From the NCBI RefSeq assembly GCF_003072645.1, contig NZ_CP028897.1:2307658-2371657 (forward strand): 64,000 bases of DNA, given 5' to 3'. Source of the stretch: Dongshaea marina (GTDB lineage Bacteria > Pseudomonadota > Gammaproteobacteria > Enterobacterales > Aeromonadaceae). Of the stretch, positions 1 to 9,441 are shown one piece after another. A program made the translations under genes and the position numbers. How positions within the stretch are numbered: position 1 is the first letter of the stretch; each line of letters opens with the position of its first letter. The notes under the pieces were generated by a model. The model did not search any database. It saw only the letters and a program-made list of their open reading frames with translations, and was not told where the DNA came from.

Positions 1-791
1 TCGCGAAAACGCAGTCCGCGCCGCAGGGTAAAACCGGTCGCCAGTACATCGATCAGCGCCAGCTGGGCAATCCGGGAGGCCATCGGCATATAGACATCGG
101 TATCTTCGGGAACATCCATCGCCAATACAAGGTTACAGACCTTAGCTAATGGAGAATCTTTCGCTGTGATACCGATCACAGTTGCATCATTTTCTCGCGC
201 CAGTTCGGCAATTTCGACCAGGGCCTTGGTACGGCCTGTGTGAGAGATGAGCACCACCACATGATCGGCGTCGGTGTTGATGCAGCTCATGCGCATCATC
301 ACGATATCGTCAAAGCAGGAAACCGGTACATTAAAGCGAAAAAATTTGTTCTGGGCATCGTGAGCGACCGAGGCGGAGGCGCCGAGTCCAAAAAAGGAGA
401 TGTGCTTGGCCTGGGTCAGAATATCCACCGCACGGTTGATCGCATTCGGATCCAGGCTATTTTTAGCTACGTCCAGGCAGGCGATAGTCGACTCAAAGAT
501 CTTTGCGGTATAGGCCTCGGCACTGTCGCTTTCATCCACGTTACGATTCACATAGGGGGTACCGTGAGCAAGGCTCTGGGCAAGGTGAAGCTTAAAGTCG
601 GGAAACCCCTTAGTATCCAGGCGGCGACAAAATCGATTGACGGTTGGCTCACTGACATCAGCCTGGCGGGCAAGGGTCGCGATGCTGGAATGGATAGCCG
701 TTTTAGGTGAGGCAAGAATCGCTTCCGCAACCTTGCGTTCCGATTTACTGAAAGACTCAAGAAATTTGGTGATTTTTTCCAACATATTCAT
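1..791 (-). CDS. hexR: HexR, RpiR-family transcriptional regulator (partial, C-terminus outside window)
   Basis: The minus-strand frame from the ATG at 791 runs off the window edge after about 263 residues. It has an N-terminal RpiR-type helix-turn-helix (SKSERKVAEAIL, SEPTVNRFCR) followed by a SIS sugar-phosphate-binding domain (FFGLGASASVAHDA, VVVLISHTGRTK, VPEDTDVYMPM). It closely follows the known HexR sequence, a repressor of Entner-Doudoroff and central carbon genes that responds to 2-keto-3-deoxy-6-phosphogluconate. The MNMLEK start matches the family start. It is divergent from glk, a known HexR target in several gammaproteobacteria, and a box-like site lies between them. Roughly the last 25 residues are missing. 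Confidence 0.95.
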   Translation of the reverse strand, partial: MNMLEKITKFLESFSKSERKVAEAILASPKTAIHSSIATLARQADVSEPTVNRFCRRLDTKGFPDFKLHLAQSLAHGTPYVNRNVDESDSAEAYTAKIFESTIACLDVAKNSLDPNAINRAVDILTQAKHISFFGLGASASVAHDAQNKFFRFNVPVSCFDDIVMMRMSCINTDADHVVVLISHTGRTKALVEIAELARENDATVIGITAKDSPLAKVCNLVLAMDVPEDTDVYMPMASRIAQLALIDVLATGFTLRRGLRFR

Positions 792-1158
792 GTTAACTGC
801 ACCTGACGAAAGCTTATCTGAAAAACGATATTTATCATTGAAACCTAAGGCATAACACGCCAAGGACTATACTTGAAAGGATTATTTAGCGGCAGCGACA
901 GATGAATAAAACATGACATATGTCTAAAATTTTCTTTCATTTTGCATTTAATCCCATCATTTTCAGGATACACCTTTCAAATGAAATAAAATTACAAACA
1001 ACCAAAAAGGTGATCTGGCGCACATTTTTAGGTTTCAAGCGAAACGCTAGTGTTACCGAGGGTAACAAGGCATGGTGTCGCTCAGCGCCCGGAGCTACAA
1101 TCTTGGCCAGCTTTATTTCGATATTCACTGTATGGAATCGTAAAGGAGAATCCATTCC
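792..1158. other. hexR-glk divergent intergenic region
   Basis: This 367-base stretch separates the two divergent starts and should hold both promoters. It is AT-rich, especially 900-1020. I see the HexR-like box at 982-996 and the glk ribosome-binding site AAGGAG just before 1159. No gene longer than a chance ORF is supported. Confidence 0.6.
982..996. promoter_or_regulatory. HexR-box-like operator
   Basis: TGAAATAAAATTACA matches the known HexR consensus TGTARTNNNATTACA at every fixed position except one (A for T at position 3). It lies between hexR and glk, where a HexR operator would be expected. That HexR binds it is inference. Confidence 0.6.
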
Positions 1159-2126
1159 ATGGAACAGCAAATTCTGGTTGGGGATATTGGCGGGACCAAT
1201 GTACGTTTGGCTCTCAGTGGTCGTGAAACTGGAGCTCTGTCAGAGATCCGAACTTATCTGTGTGCTGACTACCCAACACCTGCCGCCGTGCTTCAGGCCT
1301 ATGGTGAAGCGGTTGGCGGGCTGCCAAAAGAAGCTTGCCTGGCCATCGCCTGCCCGGTTCAGGGTGATCATATCAGTATGACCAACCACACCTGGGAGTT
1401 TTCGGTGGAGCAGACCCGCCAGATCCTGGGTTTGGAAAAGCTGAACTTCATCAATGATTACACGGCGCTTTCCATGTCGGTTCCGGTATTGGGAGACGAT
1501 GATAAGGTACAGCTAAGCAGTAAGGGTGAGGCTCAGCCCCATGGCCCGATCGCTATCTACGGCCCGGGAACTGGGTTGGGAGTTGCACACCTGGTGTGGA
1601 GTGGCGATAAGTGGTTAAGTATTCCGGGCGAGGGCGGACACTCAGATTTTGCGCCGCACAGTGAGCTTCAGGATAAGGTTCTTAAACAGCTGCGTAAACG
1701 CTTTGGCCATGTATCTCATGAGCGCATTCTTTCCGGCCCGGGCCTGGCGAATGTGTATGAAGCACTGTGCATGATTGAGGGCGTCGAAGCTGAAGTGCTC
1801 AAGCCTTCTCAGATCACAGAGCTGGGCCTGAGTGATCGCTGCCCCATCTGTAAGCGGACCCTGGAGATCTTCTGTGCGGTACTGGGAAGCTTTGGTGGAA
1901 ACCTGGCGCTGTCGATGGGACTTTTGGTGGCGTTTATATTGCAGGCGGCATTGTTCCGCGCTTTATCGACTTTGTTGAGAAGAGCCCGTTCCGAGAGTTC
2001 TTTGATAGTAAAGGACGCTTCAACGATTACCTGTCCGCGATCCCAACCTATGCGATCACGGCAGAGCATCCGGGGCTGATGGGGGCTTCGGCCTGGATGC
2101 GTCAGCAGCTGGGTTATAAGATCTAA
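1159..2126 (+). pseudogene. glk: Glucokinase, single-base frameshift near the 3' end
   Basis: ATP-dependent glucose phosphorylation to glucose-6-phosphate in the cytosol. The first frame carries the phosphate-binding GDIGGTN (residues 8-14), AIACPVQGD, TNHTW, YGPGTGLGVAHLV, the active-site PGEGGHSDFAP, LSGPGLANVY and the CPICKR region, ending at about residue 254 in FGGNLALSMG. It then leaves the family pattern. The next frame continues it exactly (GGVYIAGGIVPRF, then PGLMGASAWMRQ) to a TAA at 2124-2126. Adding one G to the GGG at about 1917-1919 restores a 322-residue protein, the usual Glk length. As written the product loses its last quarter and gains an unrelated tail. The start has AAGGAG upstream. 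Confidence 0.9.
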
Positions 2127-2142
2127 TCACGGCTCCTCTACG

Positions 2143-2167
2143 GTCCTGCAGCCCTGAGCTGCAGGAC
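2143..2167 (+). terminator. Hairpin downstream of glk
   Basis: The arms GTCCTGCAG and CTGCAGGAC form a perfect 9-bp stem with a 7-nt loop, 16 bases after the restored glk stop. There is no strong T run, so termination is plausible rather than certain. It could also serve the convergent MarR-family gene. Confidence 0.55.
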
Positions 2168-2188
2168 TGCATCTTCACTCTCTGCGCT

Positions 2189-2689
2189 TTATTTTTTCAT
2201 CGTTTCGGGCCCACGGCTTAGAGCTTCGATTTTATCCGGATCTGCCATTTCTGCTGAATCTAATCCTGTAGCGATTTTGCTGCAGAGCTGACTGAATAAC
2301 TCTCTTTCCTCCTCTGTGAGAGGATCCAGGAACCTCAGCCACAGCTGTTGATTGACAGCGATTTGCTCTTTGAGAAGAGGTGCCTTGGGATCGCTTAATG
2401 AGAGTAGTTGAGATCGCCTGTCATCTGGATCCTGAATTTTGGTGATGAGCCCTAGCTTGGCAAGTCGGCTCAGTGAGCGGGTCAGGCTCTGCTGTTCACA
2501 GCAGCATCTGTGGGCGAGCTGGCGTTTACTGATAGCGCGGTTTGCATCAGACATCTCAATCAAAATCATCCGGTCCACCAGGGTGAGTTTATGCTCCCGG
2601 GCTGAGAGCTGCTCGCGGCAGCGGTTGATGCCGGAGGTGATGGTTCGCCAGTTGTGGGAAAGTTTCAGGTAGTCGGTCATCTGCACCAT
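2189..2689 (-). CDS. MarR-family transcriptional regulator
   Basis: A 166-residue protein with a MarR winged-helix core: a helix-turn-helix (ISKRQLAHRCCCEQQSLTRSLSRLAKLGLI) followed by the wing motif DPDDRRSQLLSLSD typical of the family. MarR proteins are dimeric repressors or activators, often of a divergent gene and often ligand-responsive. Here the divergent neighbour is an M20 amidohydrolase, and a 25-bp palindrome lies in the gap. Regulation of that neighbour and of itself is therefore a sound inference. An internal ATG at 2680 is an alternative start. The helix-turn-helix is unusually cysteine-rich (RCCCEQ), which may hint at thiol or metal sensing, though nothing else supports this. 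Confidence 0.85.
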   Translation of the reverse strand: MVQMTDYLKLSHNWRTITSGINRCREQLSAREHKLTLVDRMILIEMSDANRAISKRQLAHRCCCEQQSLTRSLSRLAKLGLITKIQDPDDRRSQLLSLSDPKAPLLKEQIAVNQQLWLRFLDPLTEEERELFSQLCSKIATGLDSAEMADPDKIEALSRGPETMKK

Positions 2690-2830
2690 GGGTTATCAGG
2701 GTTTTCGGCCAGCCTATCACAAGCCGACCGCAACTTCAGGGGCGACAGGTTTAAACCTGAAGGAATAACGATCCTGAATCTGACGCTCAAAAGAGGATAG
2801 ACAAGTCATTGCCGTGCCGATAGACTGAAA

Positions 2831-2855
2831 ACATATGACGCAGTGCGTCATATGT
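2831..2855. promoter_or_regulatory. 25-bp palindromic operator between marR-type gene and amidohydrolase
   Basis: Two 12-bp arms, ACATATGACGCA and TGCGTCATATGT, are perfect inverted repeats around one central G. The site is about 140 bp upstream of the MarR gene start and about 107 bp upstream of the amidohydrolase start. A long symmetric site in a divergent MarR intergenic region is most simply the operator. Confidence 0.7.
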
Positions 2856-2961
2856 GGCGATATAACAATGACACAGATCTCAGGCATCATGCTCAAACTT
2901 TTCATCAGCGATGCCAGCTGCTCAGTGTTCATGTATGTCAGTAACCAGCTTAGGAAAAACT

Positions 2962-4215
2962 ATGGAACAGTCAGTCGAATTTATCGAAAACACCCTGGTG
3001 GATTTTTATAAAGATCTTCATCAGCATCCCGAGCTCTCGGGACAGGAGAGTCGAACCTCGGCCAGGATCGCGAGGGCCATGGAACAATTGGATTTTGAAG
3101 TGACTCGTCAGGTGGGTGGGCATGGCGTGGTTTCTCTTGTGAGAAATGGTGAGGGACCCGTGGTGCTGCTACGGGCGGATATGGATGCGCTGCCGATGAA
3201 GGAGCAGACCGGACTTACCTATCAATCCAGAGCAACAGCCGATGGAAGTGGCAGGACACAGGTGACAGATGTTGCTCATATGTGTGGCCATGATCTTCAT
3301 TGCAGCTGGTTGCTGGGAGCCGCCCATTCACTCATGTGTCAAAAAGAGTCCTGGCAGGGAACCCTGATGCTGGTCGCTCAACCTTCTGAAGAGCTTGGAA
3401 TCGGGGCTCGCGGGATGTTGCAAGACGGTCTTTATCAGCGCTTTGCCAGGCCGGATTATATCTTGGGGCAACACAGCTGGCATCTGCCTGTGGGGACCAT
3501 TGGCCACTGTGAAGGTCCTATGATGAGTGGAGCCACTCACCTAAAGGTGATCCTCCATGGTAAAGGGGGACATGGCTCCCAGCCTGAGCTGACAGTTGAT
3601 CCGATTGTGCTGGCGGCCCATATTATCGTGCGCCTCCAGGGTATTATCTCCCGGGAGATCCCGCCACAGCAGCAGGCGGTGTTGACGGTTGGTTATCTGC
3701 ATGCAGGTAGCAAGGCGAATATCATCCCGGATTCAGCGGAGTTCGCAGTGGATATTCGAGCTTATGATGATGGGATCAAGCAGCAGATTTGTGATGCGGT
3801 GCGACGAATCGTCCGGGCGGAGTGTGAGGCGAGTCGCACCCCCAGGGAGCCGGAATTTGAGGAGATGGTGAATCTTCCTGTGACCCGAAATACTCCGGGT
3901 CTACATAGCTTTGTTAAAGCCGCGCATCATCAGACATTTGGAGCTGAGCCGGTCAGAGATATCGAGCGGGTCACCGGCAGTGAAGATTTTGGTTACTACG
4001 GTGGTTTCACCCAGCAGCCCATTCCGAGCCTGTTCTGGTTTACCGGGATTGCCGGGCAGGCTCAGCTCGATCCGGATACCGGTTTGGGACGTTATGGCCC
4101 CCATAACCCGGGGTACGCCCCCGCCGAGAGCGATCTGCTGCAGGTTCTCCATCAGGGTTCACTGGCTATGAGCAGCGGCGCACTCGCCCTGCTGCAGCAG
4201 CACCCTTCGCTATGA
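2962..4215 (+). CDS. M20-family amidohydrolase (hippurate/aminoacyl hydrolase-like)
   Basis: A 417-residue di-metal peptidase of the M20 family, which removes acyl groups from N-acyl amino acids or related amides in the cytosol. Metal-ligand motifs are visible: LRADMDALP, the CGHDLH block, the catalytic pair in PSEELG, the later QHSW and the dimerisation-domain GKGGHGSQP. The C-terminal metal-ligand region is TGSEDFGYY plus GPHNPGY. I chose the ATG at 2962 because TTAGGAAAA precedes it and the family sequence begins there. The gene is divergent from the MarR-type regulator and ends 110 bp before cadB. The substrate cannot be read from the sequence. Confidence 0.85.
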   Translation: MEQSVEFIENTLVDFYKDLHQHPELSGQESRTSARIARAMEQLDFEVTRQVGGHGVVSLVRNGEGPVVLLRADMDALPMKEQTGLTYQSRATADGSGRTQVTDVAHMCGHDLHCSWLLGAAHSLMCQKESWQGTLMLVAQPSEELGIGARGMLQDGLYQRFARPDYILGQHSWHLPVGTIGHCEGPMMSGATHLKVILHGKGGHGSQPELTVDPIVLAAHIIVRLQGIISREIPPQQQAVLTVGYLHAGSKANIIPDSAEFAVDIRAYDDGIKQQICDAVRRIVRAECEASRTPREPEFEEMVNLPVTRNTPGLHSFVKAAHHQTFGAEPVRDIERVTGSEDFGYYGGFTQQPIPSLFWFTGIAGQAQLDPDTGLGRYGPHNPGYAPAESDLLQVLHQGSLAMSSGALALLQQHPSL

Positions 4216-4325
4216 CTTTCAGATGGCGTCTGTGGCTATAGTATCGAATGGCTGGTGACTCACTGTCCAATCACCGAACTCTCTTCTAGGCTTTAACTCG
4301 TGGATCATAGTTAAAGGGATTTAAT

Positions 4326-5639
4326 ATGAATTCTGCGAAGAAGATAGGACTCATCGCCTGTACCGGTGTGGTTGCGGGAAATATGATGGGAAGTGGTATC
4401 GCCCTGTTACCGGCTAATCTGGCTTCGATCGGTTCGGTGGCAATTTTTGGCTGGATCATTGCTCTGGTTGGAGCAATCTCGCTGGCCTATGTTTACTCGC
4501 GGCTGGCCACAAGGAACCCCCAGGAGGGGGGCCGATCGCCTATGCCGGAGAGGTCTCGCCCATTTTGGGTCATCAGACCGGTATCCTCTATTATCACGCG
4601 AACTGGATCGGTAATCTGGCGATCGGGATCACCGCAGTCTCTTATCTGTCGGTGTTTTTTCCTGAGCTTAACAACCCGGTTGCAGCCGGGATCGCGACGA
4701 TTGTAATTGTGTGGATTTTTACCTTCATCAACCTGATGGGGGCTCCTGGGTCAGTCGCCTGACGACCCTGGGCCTATTTCTGATCCTGATCCCGGTGATC
4801 TGCACCGCGGTTCTTGGTTGGGGCTGGTTTGATGCAGCGATCTACCGGGCGAATTGGAATGGAAGCGGCGGCACCGATATGCATGCCATCAGCAGTAGCA
4901 TTATCTTCTGTATGTGGGCTTTTATCGGGATCGAGTCTGCTGCCGTGAGTACCGGATTGGTTAATAACCCTAAGCGGACCGTACCTCTGGCAACTATGGG
5001 GGGACGATACTGGCCGGCGTCGTCTATATTCTGGCGACTCAGGTGATCGCCGGAATGTTTCCCAATGCCCAGATGGCGGCATCGGGGGCTCCCTTTTCTA
5101 TGAGTGCGACCACTATGTTTGGCTCCTGGGCTGCACCTGTGGTATCTGCCTTTACTGCGTTTGCCTGTTTGACCTCACTGGGCTCCTGGATGATGCTGGT
5201 GGGACAGGCCGGAGCCAGGGCTGCTCATGATGGAAACTTCCCCAAGGTGTACGGCGAGATAGACAGCAAGGGCGTTCCTAAAAAAGGATTGCTGCTCGCC
5301 TCTGTCAAGATGACGATCCTGATGGTGATCATCACTATGGTGAGCTCCGGGGGAGGAGGGCATGCCGCCGATCTGTTCGGGATCCTGACCAGCATCGCGG
5401 TGCTGCTGACCATGCTGCCCTATTTTTATTCGGCGCTGTGCCTTATTAAGATGGAGGGGGCAACCACTCGCAGCGTGTTGGCCCTGATCGCCTGTGTCTT
5501 CGCCTCGCTGTTTTGTCTGTATGCGCTGGCCACAGCAAACCAGCACGATCTGGCCGGAACCATAGTGGTCAGCCTGATTATTATGATGTTCTACTCCTAT
5601 AAGGTGGGACGTAAACAAGGTAACAGTGCGCAATCATAA
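4326..5639 (+). pseudogene. cadB: CadB lysine/cadaverine antiporter, three single-base frameshifts
   Basis: An inner-membrane APC-family antiporter that imports lysine and exports cadaverine, paired with CadA in acid resistance. The gene begins MNSAKKIGLIACTGVV, nearly identical to known CadB, but the frame breaks three times: at the G6 run 4526-4531 (needs G7), the G5 run 4738-4742 (needs G6) and the G6 run 4998-5003 (needs G7). Restoring one G at each gives continuous CadB sequence (PIAYAGE, then WVSRLTTLG, then TILAGVVYILATQ) of about 438 residues with 12 expected membrane segments. All losses are of the same kind and the rest is fully conserved, so an assembly error is likely. It precedes cadA, as in Escherichia. 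Confidence 0.9.
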
Positions 5640-5644
5640 AAATG

Positions 5645-5669
5645 AAGCCTGATCAGTAGACAGGCTTTT
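5645..5669 (+). terminator. Hairpin between cadB and cadA
   Basis: AAGCCTG and CAGGCTT form a 7-bp stem with a 9-nt loop, followed by two more T. It sits in the 73-bp cadB-cadA gap. It may partially terminate or protect transcript ends, setting the antiporter to decarboxylase ratio. Confidence 0.45.
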
Positions 5670-5712
5670 GACACCAAGTTCGGTCGCTTTTGTAAGTGAA
5701 AAGGAGTTTATT

Positions 5713-7848
5713 ATGAATATTATTGCCATCATGGAACACTTGGAGCCCTATTTTAAGGAGGAACCCCTCAACCAGCTCCACGATACCCTGACGGAGATGG
5801 ACTACCATGTGGTTTACCCGAGTGATCGCAATGATCTGCTGAAGCTGATTGAGAACAATGCCAGGATCGCTGGTGTGATCTTCGACTGGGATAACTATGG
5901 CCTGGATCTGTGCCGTGATGTGGGGGTTCTCAACGAGAAACTTCCTCTGTTCGCTTTTGCCAATTTAAGCTCAGCATTAGACATCGATCTTAGTGATCTG
6001 CGGCTGAATGTGAGCTTTTTTGAATATGCACTGGGAATGGCTGAAGATATAGCGCAAAAGATTGATCAGGCGGTTCTTGAGTATGTTGATGCCATTCTTC
6101 CCCCTTTGACCAAGGCGCTTTTCAAGTATGCCCATGAGGGGAAGTATACCTTCTGTACCCCCGGACACATGGGGGGAACCGCTTACCTTAAGAGTCCGGC
6201 TGGCAGTCTTTTTTATGATTTCTACGGCGCCAATACCATGCGCTCGGATATCTCAATCTCGGTTTCTGAGCTTGGGTCACTGCTGGATCATAGTGGCCCC
6301 CATAAAGAGGCGGAGGAGTATATTGCTCATACCTTTAACTCAGACCGTAGCTATATAGTGACCAACGGAACATCTACCGCCAATAAGATTGTTGGCATGT
6401 ACTCCTGTCCAGCCGGCTCAACGGTTCTGATCGATCGCAACTGCCATAAGTCACTGACCCATCTGATGATGATGAGCAATGTGATCCCCATCTATTTCAG
6501 ACCCACCCGCAATGCCTACGGGATCCTGGGAGGGATACCCCACAGTGAGTTCACCAAAGAGGTGATCCAAAAAAGAGTATCTGAGACCAAGGATGCCAGT
6601 TGGCCCTGTCATGCGGTGATCACCAACTCAACCTATGATGGCTTGTTATATAACACCGACAGTATTAAGAAAACCCTGGATGTGGCATCGATTCATTTCG
6701 ATTCTGCCTGGGTTCCCTATACCAACTTCCACCCCATCTATAAGGGGCGTTGTGGGATGAGTGGCGAGCGGGTAGAGGGCAAGGTGTTTTATGAGACCCA
6801 GTCGACTCACAAGCTGTTGGCGGCATTTTCCCAGGCATCGATGATCCATGTGAAGGGGGAGATCCATGAAGAGACCTTCAATGAAGCCTACATGATGCAT
6901 ACCTCAACCTCGCCTCATTATGGCATCGTGGCCTCCACAGAAACGGCGGCCGCCATGATGAAGGGAAATGCCGGGCGGCGTCTCATCTCCGACTCGGTGG
7001 AGCGGGCGATTCGTTTCAGAAAAGAGATCAAGAAGCTTGAGGCTGAGTCAGATAGCTGGTTCTTTGATGTCTGGCAGCCGGATGATATCGATGAGTTGGC
7101 TTGCTGGAACCTGGATCCAAAAGCTAAATGGCATGGATTCAAGGCGATGGACCAGGATCACATGTATCTGGATCCGATTAAGGTGACCCTGCTGACTCCT
7201 GGTCTCGACAAGGATGGCAAGCTGCAACCAACGGGGATCCCGGCCTCCATTGTTGCCAAGTACCTGGATCAGCATGGGATCATTGTGGAGAAGACCGGTC
7301 CCTATAATCTACTATTCCTGTTTAGTATCGGAATCGATAAAACCAAGGCACTGAGCCTGCTGCGCGGATTAACTGAGTTTAAGCGGGCTTATGATCTGAA
7401 CCTCAGGATCAAAAACATGTTGCCAAGCCTGTATGCCGAGAACCCTGAGTTCTATGAAAATATGCGAGTCCAGGAACTGGCGCAGGGGATCCATAAGCTG
7501 GTGTGTCAGCATGATCTACCGAAGCTGATGTTCAGCGCCTTTGAAGTGTTGCCTGAGATGGTGATGACGCCTCATGCGGCGTTCCAGGAGGAGCTTAAGG
7601 GCAATGTTGAAGAGTGCTATATGGATGAGATGGTCGGTAAGATCAATGCCAATATGATCCTGCCTTATCCTCCGGGAGTCCCTCTGGTGATGCCCGGTGA
7701 GATGATCACAGAAAAAAGCCGTCCGGTATTGGATTTCCTGGAGATGCTGTGTGAGATCGGTGCTCACTATCCGGGATTTGAGACCGATATCCATGGAGCC
7801 TATGCTCAATCCAATGGTCGCTATAGCGTGAAGGTGATTAAAAAATAG
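5713..7848 (+). CDS. cadA: CadA, inducible lysine decarboxylase
   Basis: A PLP-dependent cytosolic decarboxylase that converts lysine to cadaverine and CO2, consuming protons in acid stress. The 711-residue frame is full length (Escherichia CadA is 715) and similar throughout. It has an N-terminal wing domain (MNIIAIMEHLEPYFKEEP), the PLP fold with TPGHMGG, HFDSAWVPYTNF, the cofactor lysine in STHKLLAAFSQ, the AAMMKGNAG block and the C-terminal PYPPGVPLVMPGE. I chose the ATG at 5713 because it has AAGGAG upstream and matches the family start; an earlier in-frame start at 5668 would add 15 unrelated residues. It forms an operon with cadB and is followed by a strong terminator. No cadC activator lies within the window. 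Confidence 0.98.
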   Translation: MNIIAIMEHLEPYFKEEPLNQLHDTLTEMDYHVVYPSDRNDLLKLIENNARIAGVIFDWDNYGLDLCRDVGVLNEKLPLFAFANLSSALDIDLSDLRLNVSFFEYALGMAEDIAQKIDQAVLEYVDAILPPLTKALFKYAHEGKYTFCTPGHMGGTAYLKSPAGSLFYDFYGANTMRSDISISVSELGSLLDHSGPHKEAEEYIAHTFNSDRSYIVTNGTSTANKIVGMYSCPAGSTVLIDRNCHKSLTHLMMMSNVIPIYFRPTRNAYGILGGIPHSEFTKEVIQKRVSETKDASWPCHAVITNSTYDGLLYNTDSIKKTLDVASIHFDSAWVPYTNFHPIYKGRCGMSGERVEGKVFYETQSTHKLLAAFSQASMIHVKGEIHEETFNEAYMMHTSTSPHYGIVASTETAAAMMKGNAGRRLISDSVERAIRFRKEIKKLEAESDSWFFDVWQPDDIDELACWNLDPKAKWHGFKAMDQDHMYLDPIKVTLLTPGLDKDGKLQPTGIPASIVAKYLDQHGIIVEKTGPYNLLFLFSIGIDKTKALSLLRGLTEFKRAYDLNLRIKNMLPSLYAENPEFYENMRVQELAQGIHKLVCQHDLPKLMFSAFEVLPEMVMTPHAAFQEELKGNVEECYMDEMVGKINANMILPYPPGVPLVMPGEMITEKSRPVLDFLEMLCEIGAHYPGFETDIHGAYAQSNGRYSVKVIKK

Positions 7849-7867
7849 AGAAATTGTTTGGTTAAGA

Positions 7868-7894
7868 GACGGAGCCAGGCGCTCCGTCTTTTTT
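7868..7894 (+). terminator. Intrinsic terminator of cadBA
   Basis: GACGGAGC and GCTCCGTC form an 8-bp GC-rich stem with a 5-nt loop, followed directly by TTTTTT. It lies 20 bases after the cadA stop. Confidence 0.9.
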
Positions 7895-7901
7895 GGGGAG
7901 C

Positions 7902-9305
7902 CTAACTACACTCCGCAGAGAAGCTGCTGGTATCTGAAACTCCCAGCTTGAACGCAAGGGCCTTGGCAGTATTGAGCTCTTCGGCAGCCAGTTGCCTGCC
8001 TACCAGGGTAAGATTTTTGGAAGCCTCCTGACTACCACGCTGTGCTGCATTGGCGTACCAGGCATAGGCAAGCTTAAAGTCGATGGGGACGCCCAGACCC
8101 AAGGCATAGGCTTCACCCATTTTCAGCTGTGCGGGGAGATAGCCCTGCATCGCGGATTGGCGATACCAGTGCAGAGCCTGGAGTGGTTTACTGTCCGCAA
8201 ACAAGCTGCCGAGCTGATATTGGGCGAGGGGATTTCCCTGCTGAGCGGATTTTGTATACCAGTGACGGGCCTTGAGCGGATTTCGAGGAAGTAGCTTGCC
8301 CTGCTGATAGAGAATGGCGAGCTGATACTGTGCTGCGGCATCGCCTGAGTTCGCAGCCTTCTGGTACCACCTGAGGGCTTTAGAGAGGTGATCTTTTTGG
8401 GCTGAGTGTTTTAACAGGAGTTGTCCCAGCATGCACTGGGCGAAGCTCTCTCCCTGCCGGGCCGCTTGCTGATACCAGAAGACAGCCTTCCCTGAATCGA
8501 TTGGTACTCCCATGCCATTGGCATAGATAAAGCCAAGGTTGTGTTGGGCATTGATATCTCCCTGGCCGGCCGCTTTCTGATACCAGAGTATCGCCTTGCT
8601 AAAGTTACGCTCAACTCCCAGCCCCTTGTTATACATCAGCCCAAGGTTAAATTGAGCGTCTCTATCCCACTGCCTGGCGGCTTGCTCATACCATTTCGCC
8701 GCGGCTTGATGATCGCTGTGAGTTCTGCCGGAGCGATAGAGGGCTGCGAGTTTGGTTTGGGCCCGGGCCGAGCCCCACTGGGCTGCCCGTTCAAACCAGT
8801 GGCGCGCCTTTTTGCTATCGCGGGGGGTGCCGAGGCCCTTGGCAAACATGATGCCCAGGTTATACATGGCGCGATCGTATCCCCAGCCTGCAGACTTTTC
8901 AAACCACTGCAATGCTTTGGCGTCGTCTTGGATGACACCCTTACCCTGGAGATAGAACAGGCCGAGGTTAAGTTGCGCCAGCGGTTGATTTTTAAGGGCT
9001 GCCACTTGATACCAGTGTGCGGCAAGTTGATAGTTTTGCGGGTAACCGCGCCCGTTCTCATACATCAGCCCCAGCGCATACTCGGCGTTTGCTGATTGCT
9101 GCTGCGCGGCCTTGTGATACCAGTAAAAGGCCTGCTGGCTATCCTGAGCGACTCCCTTGCCCAGATCATAGGCGACGGCTCTTTGATACTGGGTATCTTG
9201 ATCCCCCAGCCAGGCCCGGATGAGTTGTTTAGGATCGTGTTGCTGATAGAGCCAGAATCCGGCACCACACAGCAGCAACAGCAGCACACAAAGAAGTAAT
9301 CGCAT
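7902..9305 (-). CDS. Sel1-repeat (SLR/TPR-like) protein
   Basis: A membrane-anchored or exported repeat protein of about 467 residues. After a hydrophobic N-terminus (MRLLLCVLLLLLCGAGF) it holds about a dozen Sel1-like repeats of about 36 residues, recognisable by recurring A.Y.LG..Y..G.G...D...A..WY..AA..G. These fold into alpha-solenoids and act as protein-protein scaffolds, often in envelope stress or secretion. I prefer the ATG at 9305, where the signal or anchor begins, over an upstream start at 9389 with unrelated sequence; there is no clear ribosome-binding site at either. It is convergent with cadBA and divergent from the sugar-binding pair. The specific role is unknown. Confidence 0.8.
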   Translation of the reverse strand: MRLLLCVLLLLLCGAGFWLYQQHDPKQLIRAWLGDQDTQYQRAVAYDLGKGVAQDSQQAFYWYHKAAQQQSANAEYALGLMYENGRGYPQNYQLAAHWYQVAALKNQPLAQLNLGLFYLQGKGVIQDDAKALQWFEKSAGWGYDRAMYNLGIMFAKGLGTPRDSKKARHWFERAAQWGSARAQTKLAALYRSGRTHSDHQAAAKWYEQAARQWDRDAQFNLGLMYNKGLGVERNFSKAILWYQKAAGQGDINAQHNLGFIYANGMGVPIDSGKAVFWYQQAARQGESFAQCMLGQLLLKHSAQKDHLSKALRWYQKAANSGDAAAQYQLAILYQQGKLLPRNPLKARHWYTKSAQQGNPLAQYQLGSLFADSKPLQALHWYRQSAMQGYLPAQLKMGEAYALGLGVPIDFKLAYAWYANAAQRGSQEASKNLTLVGRQLAAEELNTAKALAFKLGVSDTSSFSAECS

Positions 9306-9441
9306 GATCATAAGAGTAGCTAAGTATGGGGCGACTATAAGTGACTCATCTGGGTTAGACAAGCGCCAGAGCTGAAGGGACGGAGCCAAAAGAGCTGAGC
9401 TATAGTATAGAGAGTTTGAAGAGCCGGTGAAGGAAGCTCCT

